64,000 nt of DNA from Acidobacteriota bacterium (GCA_013140775.1 JABFSA010000014.1:1-64000), one strand, 5' to 3'. Positions 17,807-26,398 are shown, counted from the stretch's first letter. The notes: a model not told the origin generated them from the sequence alone. Numbers and translations are program-made.

Positions 17807-18304
17807 CTACGACTTCTTGTCGTAGATGGCCGTTTCGGTGTCGGAGCTGCCGTCCTGCGTGACAGTCTTCAGGACAGTCAGCTCGTTGCCCTTGACCGTC
17901 CAGACCTCCCGGAACTCGATCACCGTATCGCCGGCTGGCGAGGAGAACGAGCGCCGCGAGGTGATGACCAGGGTGGCGCCGTCGAACTTGGCCTCGCCTG
18001 TTTCCGTGATGCCCTCGGGGGCGGCCACGTTGACGCGACTCCCATCCAGCTTGAAGACAGCCTTGAACGGATCCTGTCTGACGCTGGTGCGTTCGACCGT
18101 CAATTCGGTCGGCGACTGTGCGATGACCATCTGGCTGGGAAAGGGCACGTCGGCCCCGTTGCCCGCGATGCGCTCGCCGCTCTTGTCGAAGTTGAGGAGC
18201 CATGTCCCTGAGAGGTTCGGCATCGACTGCGCGAACGCCGCGCTCGCGGAAACGAACGTGAGTGCCGCAAACAGAATGGTCGCGCGTAACGGCTTTCTGT
18301 TCAT
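17807..18304 (-). CDS. Small secreted beta-rich protein with N-terminal NLSGTW strand
   Basis: A 165-residue protein with signal peptide LRATILFAALTFVSASAAFA, followed at once by PNLSGTWLLNFDKSGERIAG and alternating polar/hydrophobic strands (TELTVERTSV, VFKLDGSRVNVAAPEGI, KGNELTVLKTVTQDGSSD). This fits a small lipocalin-like or 'GTW' barrel, similar in its first strand to the WEGDTL-family proteins but half their length. Ligand unknown. The ATG at 18304 starts the signal peptide. It is followed by the convergent gene at 16837-17781 and preceded on the same strand by a deacetylase-family gene. Confidence 0.72.
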   Translation of the reverse strand: MNRKPLRATILFAALTFVSASAAFAQSMPNLSGTWLLNFDKSGERIAGNGADVPFPSQMVIAQSPTELTVERTSVRQDPFKAVFKLDGSRVNVAAPEGITETGEAKFDGATLVITSRRSFSSPAGDTVIEFREVWTVKGNELTVLKTVTQDGSSDTETAIYDKKS

Positions 18305-18351
18305 AGGGGCTGAGTGTACACCCGGTCGTCTCGGGTGACGACACCTGCGCT

Positions 18352-19239
18352 CTACGCCGCCCTGCCCTCGCCGACGAACCACTCGTAGATCTCCGCTCCA
18401 GTCATGAACACCACGCCCGGCTGCGCGGCGAGGTGACGATAGAGCTTTTCGAGATGCACGAAGCGGTGCGGCTGCCCTGACAAATAAGGATGCAGCGGGA
18501 TTGCCATGATCTTGGCGCGCGAGGCGCCTTCCTTGTGGAGCTGCGTGAACTGATCGACACCGCGCTCATAGAAGTGCTTCCCCTCGTGCTGAGCAAGCCC
18601 CAGCACGGTGATGTCATTCATGTCGAAGGTGTACGGCAGGGTCACCATGTTGCCGCGCGTCGTCTTGATCCAGGACGGCTCGTCGTCATGGACATAGTCG
18701 GCCGTGTATTTGAGTCCCGCCGCCGCGAGGTGATCGGGCGTCTCGAAGGTCTGCGTCATGCCCGGCGCGAGCCATCCGATCGGACGCGTTCCCACCGCTG
18801 CCTCGATCGTGTCCAGCGCCTCCTTGATGAAGGCCGGCTGGTCCTCTACCGTCTGCATCGGGCGCTGCTCGTGCCCGTGGGCGATGAACTCCCATCCGTC
18901 AGCCTTTGCCGCAGCGACGATCTGTGGGTAGACGTCGCACACGCGCCCATTGATCGCCGCCGTGGGCGTGATGCCGAGTGCACGGAAGAGTTCGAAGAAG
19001 CGCCAGACGCCGACGCGCATCCCGTACTCGTGCCACGCCCAGTTCGGCACGTCCGGAAGCTGAGGCAGTCCCATCGGCGGTGTGAGCACCGTCCGCGGCA
19101 TCGGCCGCGCGATGTCCCAGACTTCCAGGTTGACCACCGTCCACACCGCTACCTGCGCGCCGCCAGGAAGTGTGAGAGACGGCCGTTCAGTGATCGGCGA
19201 ATAGGGCAACCGCTCGTGCGGCCGCATGGGCTCGGTCAT
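18352..19239 (-). CDS. Polysaccharide deacetylase-family protein (PuuE/NodB-like)
   Basis: The 295-residue product has no signal peptide, so it is probably cytosolic. Motifs fit the PuuE branch of the NodB-fold hydrolases: VAVWTVVNLEVWD near the N-terminus, WAWHEYGMRVGVWRFFELF, EFIAHGHEQRPMQ in the middle and IPLHPYLSGQPHR near the end, which supply His residues for a metal site. Relatives hydrolyse cyclic or acyl amides such as allantoin, or N-acetyl groups; the substrate here is unknown. I use the ATG at 19239; the frame is open to a TTG at 19257. The gene has cut into the remains of a toxin gene upstream (19240-19378). Confidence 0.8.
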   Translation of the reverse strand: MTEPMRPHERLPYSPITERPSLTLPGGAQVAVWTVVNLEVWDIARPMPRTVLTPPMGLPQLPDVPNWAWHEYGMRVGVWRFFELFRALGITPTAAINGRVCDVYPQIVAAAKADGWEFIAHGHEQRPMQTVEDQPAFIKEALDTIEAAVGTRPIGWLAPGMTQTFETPDHLAAAGLKYTADYVHDDEPSWIKTTRGNMVTLPYTFDMNDITVLGLAQHEGKHFYERGVDQFTQLHKEGASRAKIMAIPLHPYLSGQPHRFVHLEKLYRHLAAQPGVVFMTGAEIYEWFVGEGRAA

Positions 19240-19378
19240 GATCTTGTCTCGCAACAAACTTAGAGTTGGTTACGCTCCGGAGGAGGTTCGGCGTAAGACG
19301 TTTGTCAAGTAGCGCGGACGATCGGGGCCGCTTTCTCACGTCGGCGTGAGCCCCAAAACCCCATGCCAGTGACGTCAC
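19240..19378 (-). pseudogene. Remnant of a PIN-like (DUF5615-type) toxin gene
   Basis: A GTG at 19378 overlaps the TGA of the DUF433 gene (GTGA), the usual arrangement for such toxin-antitoxin pairs. About 25 codons on, the frame reads ALLDKRLTPNLLRSV, like the LLDENLPxxL core at the start of DUF5615 PIN-like toxins. The similarity then stops: after about 45 codons the frame runs into the start of the deacetylase gene at 19239. The rest of the roughly 110-residue domain is missing. I infer a decayed, truncated toxin. The N-terminal section before LLD is atypical, so the call is tentative. Confidence 0.45.
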
Positions 19379-19560
19379 TTGCTCTCTTCCAAGACCTGGA
19401 CCGCGAGCTCACGACTCACGGTCGGAAAGCCCTCGAGAAAGTCGTCCAACGAGTCGCCGTTCTCGAGGTAGTCGAAGAGCATCTTCACGGGAACCCGAGT
19501 CCCCCGAAAGACGGGCACCCCGTGCATCACCTCCCGATCGCTTGTGATGGCTTCCTGCAT
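19375..19560 (-). CDS. DUF433 antitoxin-like protein
   Basis: This 61-residue protein matches the DUF433 helix-turn-helix family: ITSDREVMHGVPVFRGTRVP followed by VKMLFDYLENGDSLDDFLEG and a C-terminal helix. DUF433 proteins act as antitoxin-like regulators beside PIN-like (DUF5615) toxins. The expected partner would start at the stop codon of this gene, where only a fragment remains (19240-19378), so the antitoxin may be orphaned. The frame is open further upstream, but the domain begins right at the ATG at 19560. The plus-strand gene at 19685 is divergent. Confidence 0.75.
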   Translation of the reverse strand: MQEAITSDREVMHGVPVFRGTRVPVKMLFDYLENGDSLDDFLEGFPTVSRELAVQVLEESK

Positions 19561-19684
19561 GGCGTCATTGTCGCTCAAGACCCGGCGGCGGACACCTGTC
19601 CCGCCGCCTCCACTGTCTTTCCACAACCCGGCGAACGCGGTGCGACCGGTTGACACCGGCTCGCCTGGAGCGGACGATGGTTTT

Positions 19685-21247
19685 ATGGGTCGCGCGCTGC
19701 TCGTTGCAACGTTGCTGGTCATGGGCTCGTCGGCGGCGTCTGCCCAGGCGTTGAGCACGCTCCACGTCACGGTCAAGCTGACTGACGCCGGCGGCAAGGT
19801 GACGCCGGTGGCACGCCACGCGCTGCTCATCAGCGAAGAGCCGCCAAGCGCGCCGCCCCGACGCATCTTCACCACGCTGGCTGGCACAGCCGACGTCTCG
19901 CTGCGTCCCGGACGTTATGCCGTGGAGTCCGATCAGCCAGTGGCGTTCGAGGGCAGACGCTATGAATGGACGCAGCGCATTGACATCGTCGCGGGCCGTG
20001 ATGCCACGCTCGAACTGACAGCCGACAACGCATCGGTCGTTACAGGTACAGCGGGTGCAACATCGGCCACACCTTCCGGCACGGACCCTTCGTTTCTCGC
20101 ATCTCAGTGGCAAGGGAGTGTCGTCGGGTTGTGGACGCCGACCCAGCACGCGTCTGGATTTCTCATCGATGCTCGGGGCCTGATCGTCACCAGTCAGCGC
20201 GTCGTCGGCAGCGCGACGTCCGCCGAGGCGCAGTTCACCGATATCAAGGTACGGGCGACCGTCCTCGCAGTGGATCCCGTGCGCGACGTTGCCATCCTCT
20301 GGATCAATCCGTCGATCGTCACATCAGTGCGGCCGCTGCCGCTCGGGTGCGGCCAGACACGGCCGGCGGTGGCGAACGGGCAGGAGCTGTCCGCCATCGG
20401 CGCGGAGATGACAGGGCAAAAGCGTCTGACGTTTGGGGACGTGACTGGCGTCGGACCACGTCTGCTTCTGTCGGATCTGACGGTCGTGCGCGCAAGTGCC
20501 GGGGGACCGGTGTTCACGGCGGGTGGCCTGATTGGATTCACCACGGTCGATGATCGGGATCCGGATAGCCGTTCGAATGCGCGGGTTGTCAGGATCGACC
20601 AGGCCTGCGAAGTGATCGCATCGGCGGAGAAGAAGATCACCGGGGCGATGTCGCCAGACGCGACGCCCCTGCCGCTCGACCCGCCGTCGGTTTCCGTCAA
20701 TGCGCTCAGCGAGGCGGTGAAGAATCGCGCCGGCAGCCTGAGTCCGTACCCGATGGCCACAACCGACTTTGACGTCGCGTTTATCACGCCGGTTCACATC
20801 TACGGCGCGAAGGATCAGGCGCGGCGTCCGGTGATGGACTTCGGCGACTGGTCGGAATATGTTGCCGCGTATCCGCGCGCGCTCTTCGTGCGCGTCACGC
20901 CCAGGATGGTGGAGGGGCTGTGGGCCAAGGTGGCGCGCGGCGCGGCGATGACGCAAGGGATATCGCTGCCGCCGATGAAGCGCGCGAAGTCAGGGTTCTT
21001 GTGGATGCGTGCCTTCTGCGGCGACACGGAGGTGGCCCCGATCCACCCGTTCGTGGTCGAACACCGCATCTCGGAGTCCGAGGCCATCTACGAAGGGCTC
21101 TATGTGTTTGATCCTGATACGTTCGGTCCGCTGTGCGCCACGGTGAAACTGACGTTCTATTCGGAAGACGAACCCGACAAAGGCGACACTCGCGTCATCG
21201 ATCAGAAGCTGCTGCAGCAGATCACACGGGACTTCGCGCCGTTATGA
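19685..21247 (+). CDS. Secreted trypsin-like (HtrA-fold) protein lacking catalytic His and Ser
   Basis: The 520-residue product has a signal peptide (LLVATLLVMGSSAASAQA), an N-terminal beta-domain (about 20-135), an S1C/HtrA-like core (about 140-340) and a C-terminal domain of unknown fold. In the core, GFLIDARGLIVTSQRVVG aligns with the family GFxID..GxIxTNAHVV, with Arg172 where the catalytic His should be. The Asp is kept (DPVRDVAIL, Asp201). The nucleophile motif GNSGGP reads ASAGGPV, with Ala272 replacing Ser. It therefore should not be an active protease and may bind peptides or act as a scaffold. The ATG at 19685 starts the signal peptide. It diverges from the DUF433 gene. Confidence 0.75.
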   Translation: MGRALLVATLLVMGSSAASAQALSTLHVTVKLTDAGGKVTPVARHALLISEEPPSAPPRRIFTTLAGTADVSLRPGRYAVESDQPVAFEGRRYEWTQRIDIVAGRDATLELTADNASVVTGTAGATSATPSGTDPSFLASQWQGSVVGLWTPTQHASGFLIDARGLIVTSQRVVGSATSAEAQFTDIKVRATVLAVDPVRDVAILWINPSIVTSVRPLPLGCGQTRPAVANGQELSAIGAEMTGQKRLTFGDVTGVGPRLLLSDLTVVRASAGGPVFTAGGLIGFTTVDDRDPDSRSNARVVRIDQACEVIASAEKKITGAMSPDATPLPLDPPSVSVNALSEAVKNRAGSLSPYPMATTDFDVAFITPVHIYGAKDQARRPVMDFGDWSEYVAAYPRALFVRVTPRMVEGLWAKVARGAAMTQGISLPPMKRAKSGFLWMRAFCGDTEVAPIHPFVVEHRISESEAIYEGLYVFDPDTFGPLCATVKLTFYSEDEPDKGDTRVIDQKLLQQITRDFAPL

Positions 21248-21339
21248 TCACGATCGACGGCACCGCTGGCTGACACGCGATCAGTGTAGCCGCCACGCCC
21301 ACTTCCCCACCCTTGTGGTACCATCCGCCGTTCGCCTGC

Positions 21340-23523
21340 ATGAAACTGGGACTCCCCGTCGTCGCAGTCGTCCTCGCCGCCGCGCTCCCGGTAGCCGGGC
21401 AGTCCGTTCCCATCGACCACAACGCGATTCGTGCCAGTCGGGTTGCGACAGCCGTGCGCATCACGGAGCCGATCATGCTCGATGGGCGGCTGGATGAAGA
21501 GGTCTGGAACCGCGCACCGCTCGCGGGCGACTTCTATCAGAAGCTGCCGGACAACGGTGCCCCTGCATCCGAACGAACCGACGTGCGCTTTCTCTATGAC
21601 GACGACAACCTGTATGTCGGCGTGACGTGCTACGACTCGGAGCCGGACAAGCTGCTCATCAAGGACCTCAAAGAGGACTTCGACTTCGGCACGACCGACC
21701 TGGTGCAGATCTTCATCGACAGCCTCCACGACCGGCGCAGCGGATTCACGTTCGTCGTCAACCCGGCCGGCGCGCGGCGCGACTCGCAGGTCTCCCTGAC
21801 GGGAGGCGCCAACATGGACTGGGACGGCGTGTGGGACGCCAAGGTGAGCATGGCCGCCGACGGCGCCTGGTCGATCGAGTTCGCCATCCCGTTCAAGACG
21901 CTGCGCTTCTCGAGCGCGGAGGTGCAGGAATGGGGCGTGAACGTGAGCCGCAAGATCATGCACCGCAACGAGGAGAGCAACTGGGCGCCGGTGCCAATCC
22001 GGTTCAGCGGGAACCAGGCCGACATGGCGGGCACGCTGCGCGGACTGGAGAATCTCAGCCCGGGCCGTAACCTCAAGATCAAACCGTTCGTGATCGGCAG
22101 CGGTGCGCAGACAGGCATAGGCGGCGCGCGACGAACCAGCTGGGACCGGGACGCGGGGTTCGATCTCAAGTACAGCCTGACGCCCTCGATGACCTTCGAC
22201 GGCACGTACCGCACGGACTTTGCGCAGGTGGAGGCCGATCAGCAGCAGGTGAACCTCACCCGCTTCAACCTCTTCTTCCCCGAGAAGCGGGACTTCTTCC
22301 TCGAAAACTCCGGCAACTTCGCATTCGGCGCGGGCAACCGCAACTTCAATAACACCTCGTCGAACCTGGTGCCGTTCTTCAGCCGCAAAATCGGGCTGAG
22401 CTCAACCGGTAACCAGATCCCGATTGTGGGCGGCGGCCGGGTGTCTGGCCAGGTGATGGGCAACGACGTCGGTCTGCTCGTCATGAAGACCGAGGAGCTT
22501 GGAACAACGCCCTCCAACACCTATCTGGTGGGACGCTACAAGCGGAACTTCATGCGTCAGTCGTGGATCGGGGCCATCACGACTGATCGGGAGTCTGGCG
22601 TTTCAAACGACTACAACCGTGTGTACGGACCGGACGTGCACCTGCAGTTCTTCCAGCGCCTCGAGATCGATGGCTACGCCCTGCGGAGCGATACACCGGG
22701 CCGCTCGGGCCGCAACATGGCGCGCCAGTTTCTCGCGGCGTGGCGCGATGACGACCTGACGGTCTCAGCCGAGCACAATGCGGTGCAGCCCAACTTCAAT
22801 CCCGAGGTCGGCTTCGTCCGCCGCAGCGACATGTCGCAGTACAGCGGTGACCTCTCGTGGCGGCCGCGGCTCCAGCGCAGCGACACCATCCGCAACCTCA
22901 TCTTCAGCTCGGCCCTCGACTACTTCGAGAACGGCGACGGCGTCATGGAAACGCGAACCCAGGAAGGCACGGTGGGCATGCAGTTGGAGAACAACGGCTC
23001 GCTGAACTTCACGGCGAACCAGACGTTCGACCGCCTCGTTCGACCGTTCGCGATCCGCCCGGGAGTCTCCCTCCCGGTGGGCGACTATCGATATACGCGT
23101 TACACAGCGAGCATCAACAGCGGCAACAACCGCAAGGTTGGCGTGACCGGCAACACGAGCTGGGGTGAGTTCTGGAGCGGTCACAATCGCTCGTACACGG
23201 CCAACCTCGACATCCGCCCCAACTATCACCTGAACGTGGACCTGACCTACAGCCGCAACGAGGTCACGCTCCCACAGGGCGACTTCACCACGGGGCTGGT
23301 GGGCGCACGCATCCTCTACGGCCTCAACCCGCGCGCCTTCTTCAACGCGTTCCTCCAGTACAACCGGGATACGCACCAGATCAGCTCCAACCTCCGCTTC
23401 AACTTCACGCATCATCCGCTCAGCGATATTTACGTCGTCTACAACGATCGCCGCGACACCACGAGCGGCGACGTACTCGAACGAGCGGTCATCCTGAAGG
23501 TCACCAACCTCTTCAGCTTCTGA
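21340..23523 (+). CDS. DUF5916 protein: CBM9-like domain plus outer-membrane barrel
   Basis: The 727-residue protein has a signal peptide (KLGLPVVAVVLAAALPVAGQ), a carbohydrate-binding family 9-like domain (about 40-230: PIMLDGRLDEEVWNRAP, DDDNLYVGVTCYDSEPDKL, WDGVWDAKVSMAADGAWSIE) and a long C-terminal region of amphipathic strands ending ILKVTNLFSF, with a terminal Phe as in outer-membrane barrels. NLFFPEKRDFFLENSGNFAF in the middle is characteristic of DUF5916. A role in binding or uptake of glycans or peptides at the outer membrane is likely but unproven. The start is the ATG at 21340. It is followed by palindromic repeats (23535-23670) and then the FAD enzyme. Confidence 0.85.
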   Translation: MKLGLPVVAVVLAAALPVAGQSVPIDHNAIRASRVATAVRITEPIMLDGRLDEEVWNRAPLAGDFYQKLPDNGAPASERTDVRFLYDDDNLYVGVTCYDSEPDKLLIKDLKEDFDFGTTDLVQIFIDSLHDRRSGFTFVVNPAGARRDSQVSLTGGANMDWDGVWDAKVSMAADGAWSIEFAIPFKTLRFSSAEVQEWGVNVSRKIMHRNEESNWAPVPIRFSGNQADMAGTLRGLENLSPGRNLKIKPFVIGSGAQTGIGGARRTSWDRDAGFDLKYSLTPSMTFDGTYRTDFAQVEADQQQVNLTRFNLFFPEKRDFFLENSGNFAFGAGNRNFNNTSSNLVPFFSRKIGLSSTGNQIPIVGGGRVSGQVMGNDVGLLVMKTEELGTTPSNTYLVGRYKRNFMRQSWIGAITTDRESGVSNDYNRVYGPDVHLQFFQRLEIDGYALRSDTPGRSGRNMARQFLAAWRDDDLTVSAEHNAVQPNFNPEVGFVRRSDMSQYSGDLSWRPRLQRSDTIRNLIFSSALDYFENGDGVMETRTQEGTVGMQLENNGSLNFTANQTFDRLVRPFAIRPGVSLPVGDYRYTRYTASINSGNNRKVGVTGNTSWGEFWSGHNRSYTANLDIRPNYHLNVDLTYSRNEVTLPQGDFTTGLVGARILYGLNPRAFFNAFLQYNRDTHQISSNLRFNFTHHPLSDIYVVYNDRRDTTSGDVLERAVILKVTNLFSF

Positions 23524-23534
23524 GGACGGCAGAG

Positions 23535-23552
23535 GCGCGGCTAAAGCCGCGC
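23535..23552. repeat. Palindromic repeat R1 (GCGCGGCT-AA-AGCCGCGC) with ACTACGA tail
   Basis: An 8-bp perfect inverted repeat with a 2-base loop, followed by ACTACGAGG (23553-23561). It is one of seven R1 copies in the window (others 23646, 33383, 42941, 58025, 59389, 59426). It lies 12 bases after the DUF5916 stop codon. Confidence 0.8.
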
Positions 23553-23563
23553 ACTACGAGGAC

Positions 23564-23633
23564 AACCACGAAGCGACGAAGGGAACGAAGGAAAATATCC
23601 AAGAATCTTCGTGCTCTTCGTGTCTTCGTGGTT
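23564..23633. repeat. Inverted repeat R2 (AACCACGAAG ... CTTCGTGGTT)
   Basis: The left arm has AACCACGAAG and then ACGAAG units every 8-9 bases (23564-23592). The right arm at 23607-23633 is its near-exact reverse complement, giving a long imperfect hairpin of about 70 bases. Copies occur at 52786-52856 (full) and 33414-33442 (left arm only). This copy is flanked by two R1 palindromes, making an R1-R2-R1 cluster between two genes. No ORF is present, which fits a REP/MITE-like element. Confidence 0.75.
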
Positions 23634-23645
23634 AGCTGGTGCGAG

Positions 23646-23670
23646 GCGCGGCTCAAGCCGCGCACTACGA
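23646..23670. repeat. Palindromic repeat R1 (GCGCGGCT-CA-AGCCGCGC) with ACTACGA tail
   Basis: The second R1 copy of the cluster, same orientation as the first (tail ACTACGA at 23664-23670). Its sequence GGCGCGGCTCAAGCCGCGC plus ACTAC is identical to the copy inserted in the TonB receptor gene at 42941-42964, read on the other strand. Confidence 0.8.
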
Positions 23671-23717
23671 CCGCGGGTTACACTCGGTCGCGTCGATTCG
23701 TCAGTCAGGAGATAGCG

Positions 23718-25364
23718 ATGGCCATCACCCGCCGCGACTTCGTACGGACCACCGCGTCGCTGGCTCCGTTCGTCGCCAGCCAGTTGACGAGCGCGCAAAG
23801 CCCGGCGACAGCCATTCAGGCGCCCGGGCGAACCGCCGCGCCTGCCGAACGCTTTGACTACGTGATCGCCGGCGCAGGGCACAACAGCCTCGTGTGCGCG
23901 GCCTACCTCGCCAAAGCCGGGAACCGCGTGCTGGTACTCGAAGGACGTCCATTGATCGGTGGCGGTGTAAAGACCGCTGAGGTCCTCCTGCCAGGCTTCA
24001 AGCAGGATCTCTGCTCGAGCGCGCACAACGGCATCAATCAGAATCCGATGCTGCGCGACAACGAGATCCCGTTGCGCGAGTACGGCTACGAAGTCATCGA
24101 CCCGGACGTCGTCGTCCACATTCCCTTCCTCGACGGCGCATCCTTCACAGTGTTCAGGCGCGACGTTGCGCGTACCGCCGAGACGATCGCACGCGTGTCA
24201 AAGAAGGATGCGGAGACCTTCACCCGGCTCCTGGCGTCGCGCCAGAAGGTGCTCGCGATGTCCGCCGGGGATCGCGCCAAGACCAGAGAAGGAGTCTTCT
24301 GGGAACGCATCGGAGCGCTTTCGGGATTCGATGCCGCGAAGCAGATCTGGGAGAGCCCGCACATGCGCGCGGCCAACCTGTCGGCGGGCCACTTCGGCGG
24401 CGTGCCCGGCAGCGATTCCGGCACCGGCAACCAGGCGGTGTCGATGATGACCCACCTGAACGGGCGACCGATGCCGAAGGGTGGCTCGGGCATGCTGACG
24501 GTTGCCCTTGGCCGCTACCTCGAGGCGAACAATGCGGTGATCCTGACCAGCAAGCCGGTCGCGCGGTTGATCATCGAGAACAACCGGTGCACGGGTGTCG
24601 AGTGCGTGGACGGCAGCCAGTATCGCGGCCAGAAGGGCGTTGTCTCGACGATTCATCCCAAGAACCTGATCGGCATGGCGCCGCGCGAGCTCTGGGGCGA
24701 TGCGCTGCTCGACACGGTGGACATCTGGCAGCCCGAGCACGCGATGTTCGCGTTTCACTTCGCGCTCGCCGAATCGCCGAAGTATCCCCTTTCAACCGGC
24801 GGCACGATCGGCAGTTGTGAAGCGTCGATCATGCAGCGGCCCGAGAGCATCTTTCAGCTGAACACCGATCAGGCGCGCGGTGAGTTGAATATCGAGGACT
24901 ACCCTCTGCAGATCGTGCATCCTTCCGTGTTCGACACCACGCGCGTGCCACCGGGTTACGGCGCCGTCAAGATCGAGGGCACCATGCCCTACGGACTGAA
25001 AGAAGGGCCCCACCACTGGGATGCGATTAAGGAGCGCGTGGCAGACCAGCTCCTGACCTACTACCTGCGTCACACGGCCAACCTCACGAAAGACAAAGTT
25101 CTGGCGAAGTTCCTGCTCAGTCCAATCGACATCGAGCGCATGAATCCCTCGATGTGGCGAGGAAGCGTGCACCATAGCGTCCGCGAACTTGGAAACTTCG
25201 CGCCGTATCGCATGCCGATCCCGGGTCTGTATCAGACGGGAGGATCGACTGCACCAGGCGGCTCGGTCACGGGCCAGCCGGGACGAAACGCCGCGATGGT
25301 CATCCTGCAGGATGACGGGAAGACGCTGGAGCAGGTGGTCGGAAAGGCGCCACGCAGTGCGTAG
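23718..25364 (+). CDS. Tat-exported FAD-dependent oxidoreductase (phytoene desaturase-like)
   Basis: The 548-residue product begins with a twin-arginine signal (ITRRDFVRTTASLAPFVAS), then a Rossmann FAD motif (FDYVIAGAGHNSLVCAAYLA at about 51-70, and VLVLEGRPLIGGGVKTAEV) and a C-terminal GLYQTGGSTAPGGSVTGQPG, typical of the phytoene desaturase/carotenoid oxidase group (COG1233). It should catalyse an FAD-dependent dehydrogenation in the periplasm; the substrate is unknown. The ATG has AGGAGA six bases upstream. The cytochrome gene at 25357-25905 overlaps its last 8 bases, so coupled expression and electron transfer to that pentaheme cytochrome are likely. Confidence 0.85.
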   Translation: MAITRRDFVRTTASLAPFVASQLTSAQSPATAIQAPGRTAAPAERFDYVIAGAGHNSLVCAAYLAKAGNRVLVLEGRPLIGGGVKTAEVLLPGFKQDLCSSAHNGINQNPMLRDNEIPLREYGYEVIDPDVVVHIPFLDGASFTVFRRDVARTAETIARVSKKDAETFTRLLASRQKVLAMSAGDRAKTREGVFWERIGALSGFDAAKQIWESPHMRAANLSAGHFGGVPGSDSGTGNQAVSMMTHLNGRPMPKGGSGMLTVALGRYLEANNAVILTSKPVARLIIENNRCTGVECVDGSQYRGQKGVVSTIHPKNLIGMAPRELWGDALLDTVDIWQPEHAMFAFHFALAESPKYPLSTGGTIGSCEASIMQRPESIFQLNTDQARGELNIEDYPLQIVHPSVFDTTRVPPGYGAVKIEGTMPYGLKEGPHHWDAIKERVADQLLTYYLRHTANLTKDKVLAKFLLSPIDIERMNPSMWRGSVHHSVRELGNFAPYRMPIPGLYQTGGSTAPGGSVTGQPGRNAAMVILQDDGKTLEQVVGKAPRSA

Positions 25365-25905
25365 GGGATTCTTCGTATTGCTGCTGGCGCCGTTGCTCGC
25401 CCTGTTCGTCACAGGAGTGTTAAGAGCACAGCAGGGCGCGACCGCGACGCCGGAAGTGCCCCGGCACCTGGCGCCGCCACCCGCGCCGGTGCAGCCACTC
25501 CCCTTCAGTCACAGGACGCACGTCAAAGTTGGCGCGCAGTGCCAGACCTGTCACAGCGCGACGACGGGCGCGCAGATGACGTTTCCGGAAACGGCGACGT
25601 GCATGAAGTGTCATCGAACGATTGCGGCCAACCGGCCGACGATCGTCAAGCTCGCCGAATTCGCCAAGGGCACCCAACCGATTCCGTGGGTGCGCGTGTT
25701 CCGGGTGCTACCGGGCGTCACGTGGACTCATCGTCCCCACCTGCAGGCCGGCGTGCGGTGCGAGACGTGTCACGGCAACGTCCCCGAGATGGACACGATG
25801 TCGATGGCCACATCGGTGACGGGAATGGCGGCGTGCGTGACGTGTCATCAGGAGCGCAAGGCCAGCACCTCGTGCACGACATGTCACGTGTGGCCGGCGA
25901 CGTAA
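25357..25905 (+). CDS. Periplasmic pentaheme cytochrome c (class III/c7-like)
   Basis: A 182-residue protein with signal peptide RGFFVLLLAPLLALFVTGVL. Five CxxCH motifs lie at about residues 62 (CQTCH), 82 (CMKCH), 135 (CETCH), 160 (CVTCH) and 173 (CTTCH), with additional His residues (PFSHRTHVK, WTHRPHLQ) that can be sixth ligands, so bis-His haems as in cytochrome c7/c3 are expected. I start it at the GTG at 25357, which overlaps the FAD enzyme by 8 bases and has GGAAAGG upstream; the longer frame inside the FAD gene looks non-coding. It probably accepts electrons from the preceding Tat-exported FAD enzyme. It is convergent with DUF6152 at 25922. Confidence 0.88.
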   Translation: MRRGFFVLLLAPLLALFVTGVLRAQQGATATPEVPRHLAPPPAPVQPLPFSHRTHVKVGAQCQTCHSATTGAQMTFPETATCMKCHRTIAANRPTIVKLAEFAKGTQPIPWVRVFRVLPGVTWTHRPHLQAGVRCETCHGNVPEMDTMSMATSVTGMAACVTCHQERKASTSCTTCHVWPAT

Positions 25906-25921
25906 CCTCGAAGGGACGAAC

Positions 25922-26311
25922 TCAGTCGAACCGTTCGTTCTCGAGAATGCCCCAGCTCCACCCATCCTTCGGACGCTTGAAGGTGAGCAGCCGTACGCGA
26001 TGGTCGGCCGCATTGCGGCCCGGATTGCCGGTGATGATCACTTCGTCGCCGGGCTTCAGCGTGTCTCTCGACACCGTGCCGCTCAGCTGAGCAGGCGAAC
26101 CCCACTCGACGACGTAGCGGTTGGTTGTCCCGTTCTTCTCCTTGACCATCAGGTGCACGAAGGAATGCGGATTCCTGAGAAGGAACTGGACAATCGAGCC
26201 TTCGATCGTGACGGACTGATCTTCGAGATAGGTCGCCGCAAACGAGTGATGAGCTGACGCCTGCGTCCCCAACCCGAGGACGAGCAGCGTTGCGACGAGG
26301 TAACGTCTCAT
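25922..26311 (-). CDS. DUF6152 family periplasmic protein
   Basis: A 129-residue protein with signal peptide MRRYLVATLLVLGLGTQASA and predicted mature N-terminus His-His-Ser-Phe. The family signature is present: TIEGSIVQFLLRNPHSFVHL, VVEWGSPAQLSGTVSRDTLK, PGDEVIITGNPGRNAADHRV. It ends RPKDGWSWGI, a tail shared with the neighbour at 26399-26785 (RPSDGFSW) and with 37352-37747 (RPADGWLW), marking a subgroup. It lies 87 bases downstream of that neighbour, same strand. Confidence 0.88.
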   Translation of the reverse strand: MRRYLVATLLVLGLGTQASAHHSFAATYLEDQSVTIEGSIVQFLLRNPHSFVHLMVKEKNGTTNRYVVEWGSPAQLSGTVSRDTLKPGDEVIITGNPGRNAADHRVRLLTFKRPKDGWSWGILENERFD

Positions 26312-26398
26312 ACAACTTCCCTCCCGCCGCCTTGACGACGGCGACTGACACCGATCTGAACTAGTTCCCGCGCCTGCCCCGCCCGGCGCGCCGCCCGA

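Noticed and set aside
21202..21963. A 253-codon minus-strand frame opposite the start of the DUF5916 gene
   Set aside because: Antisense shadow. The plus strand carries a signal peptide and CBM9-like motifs.
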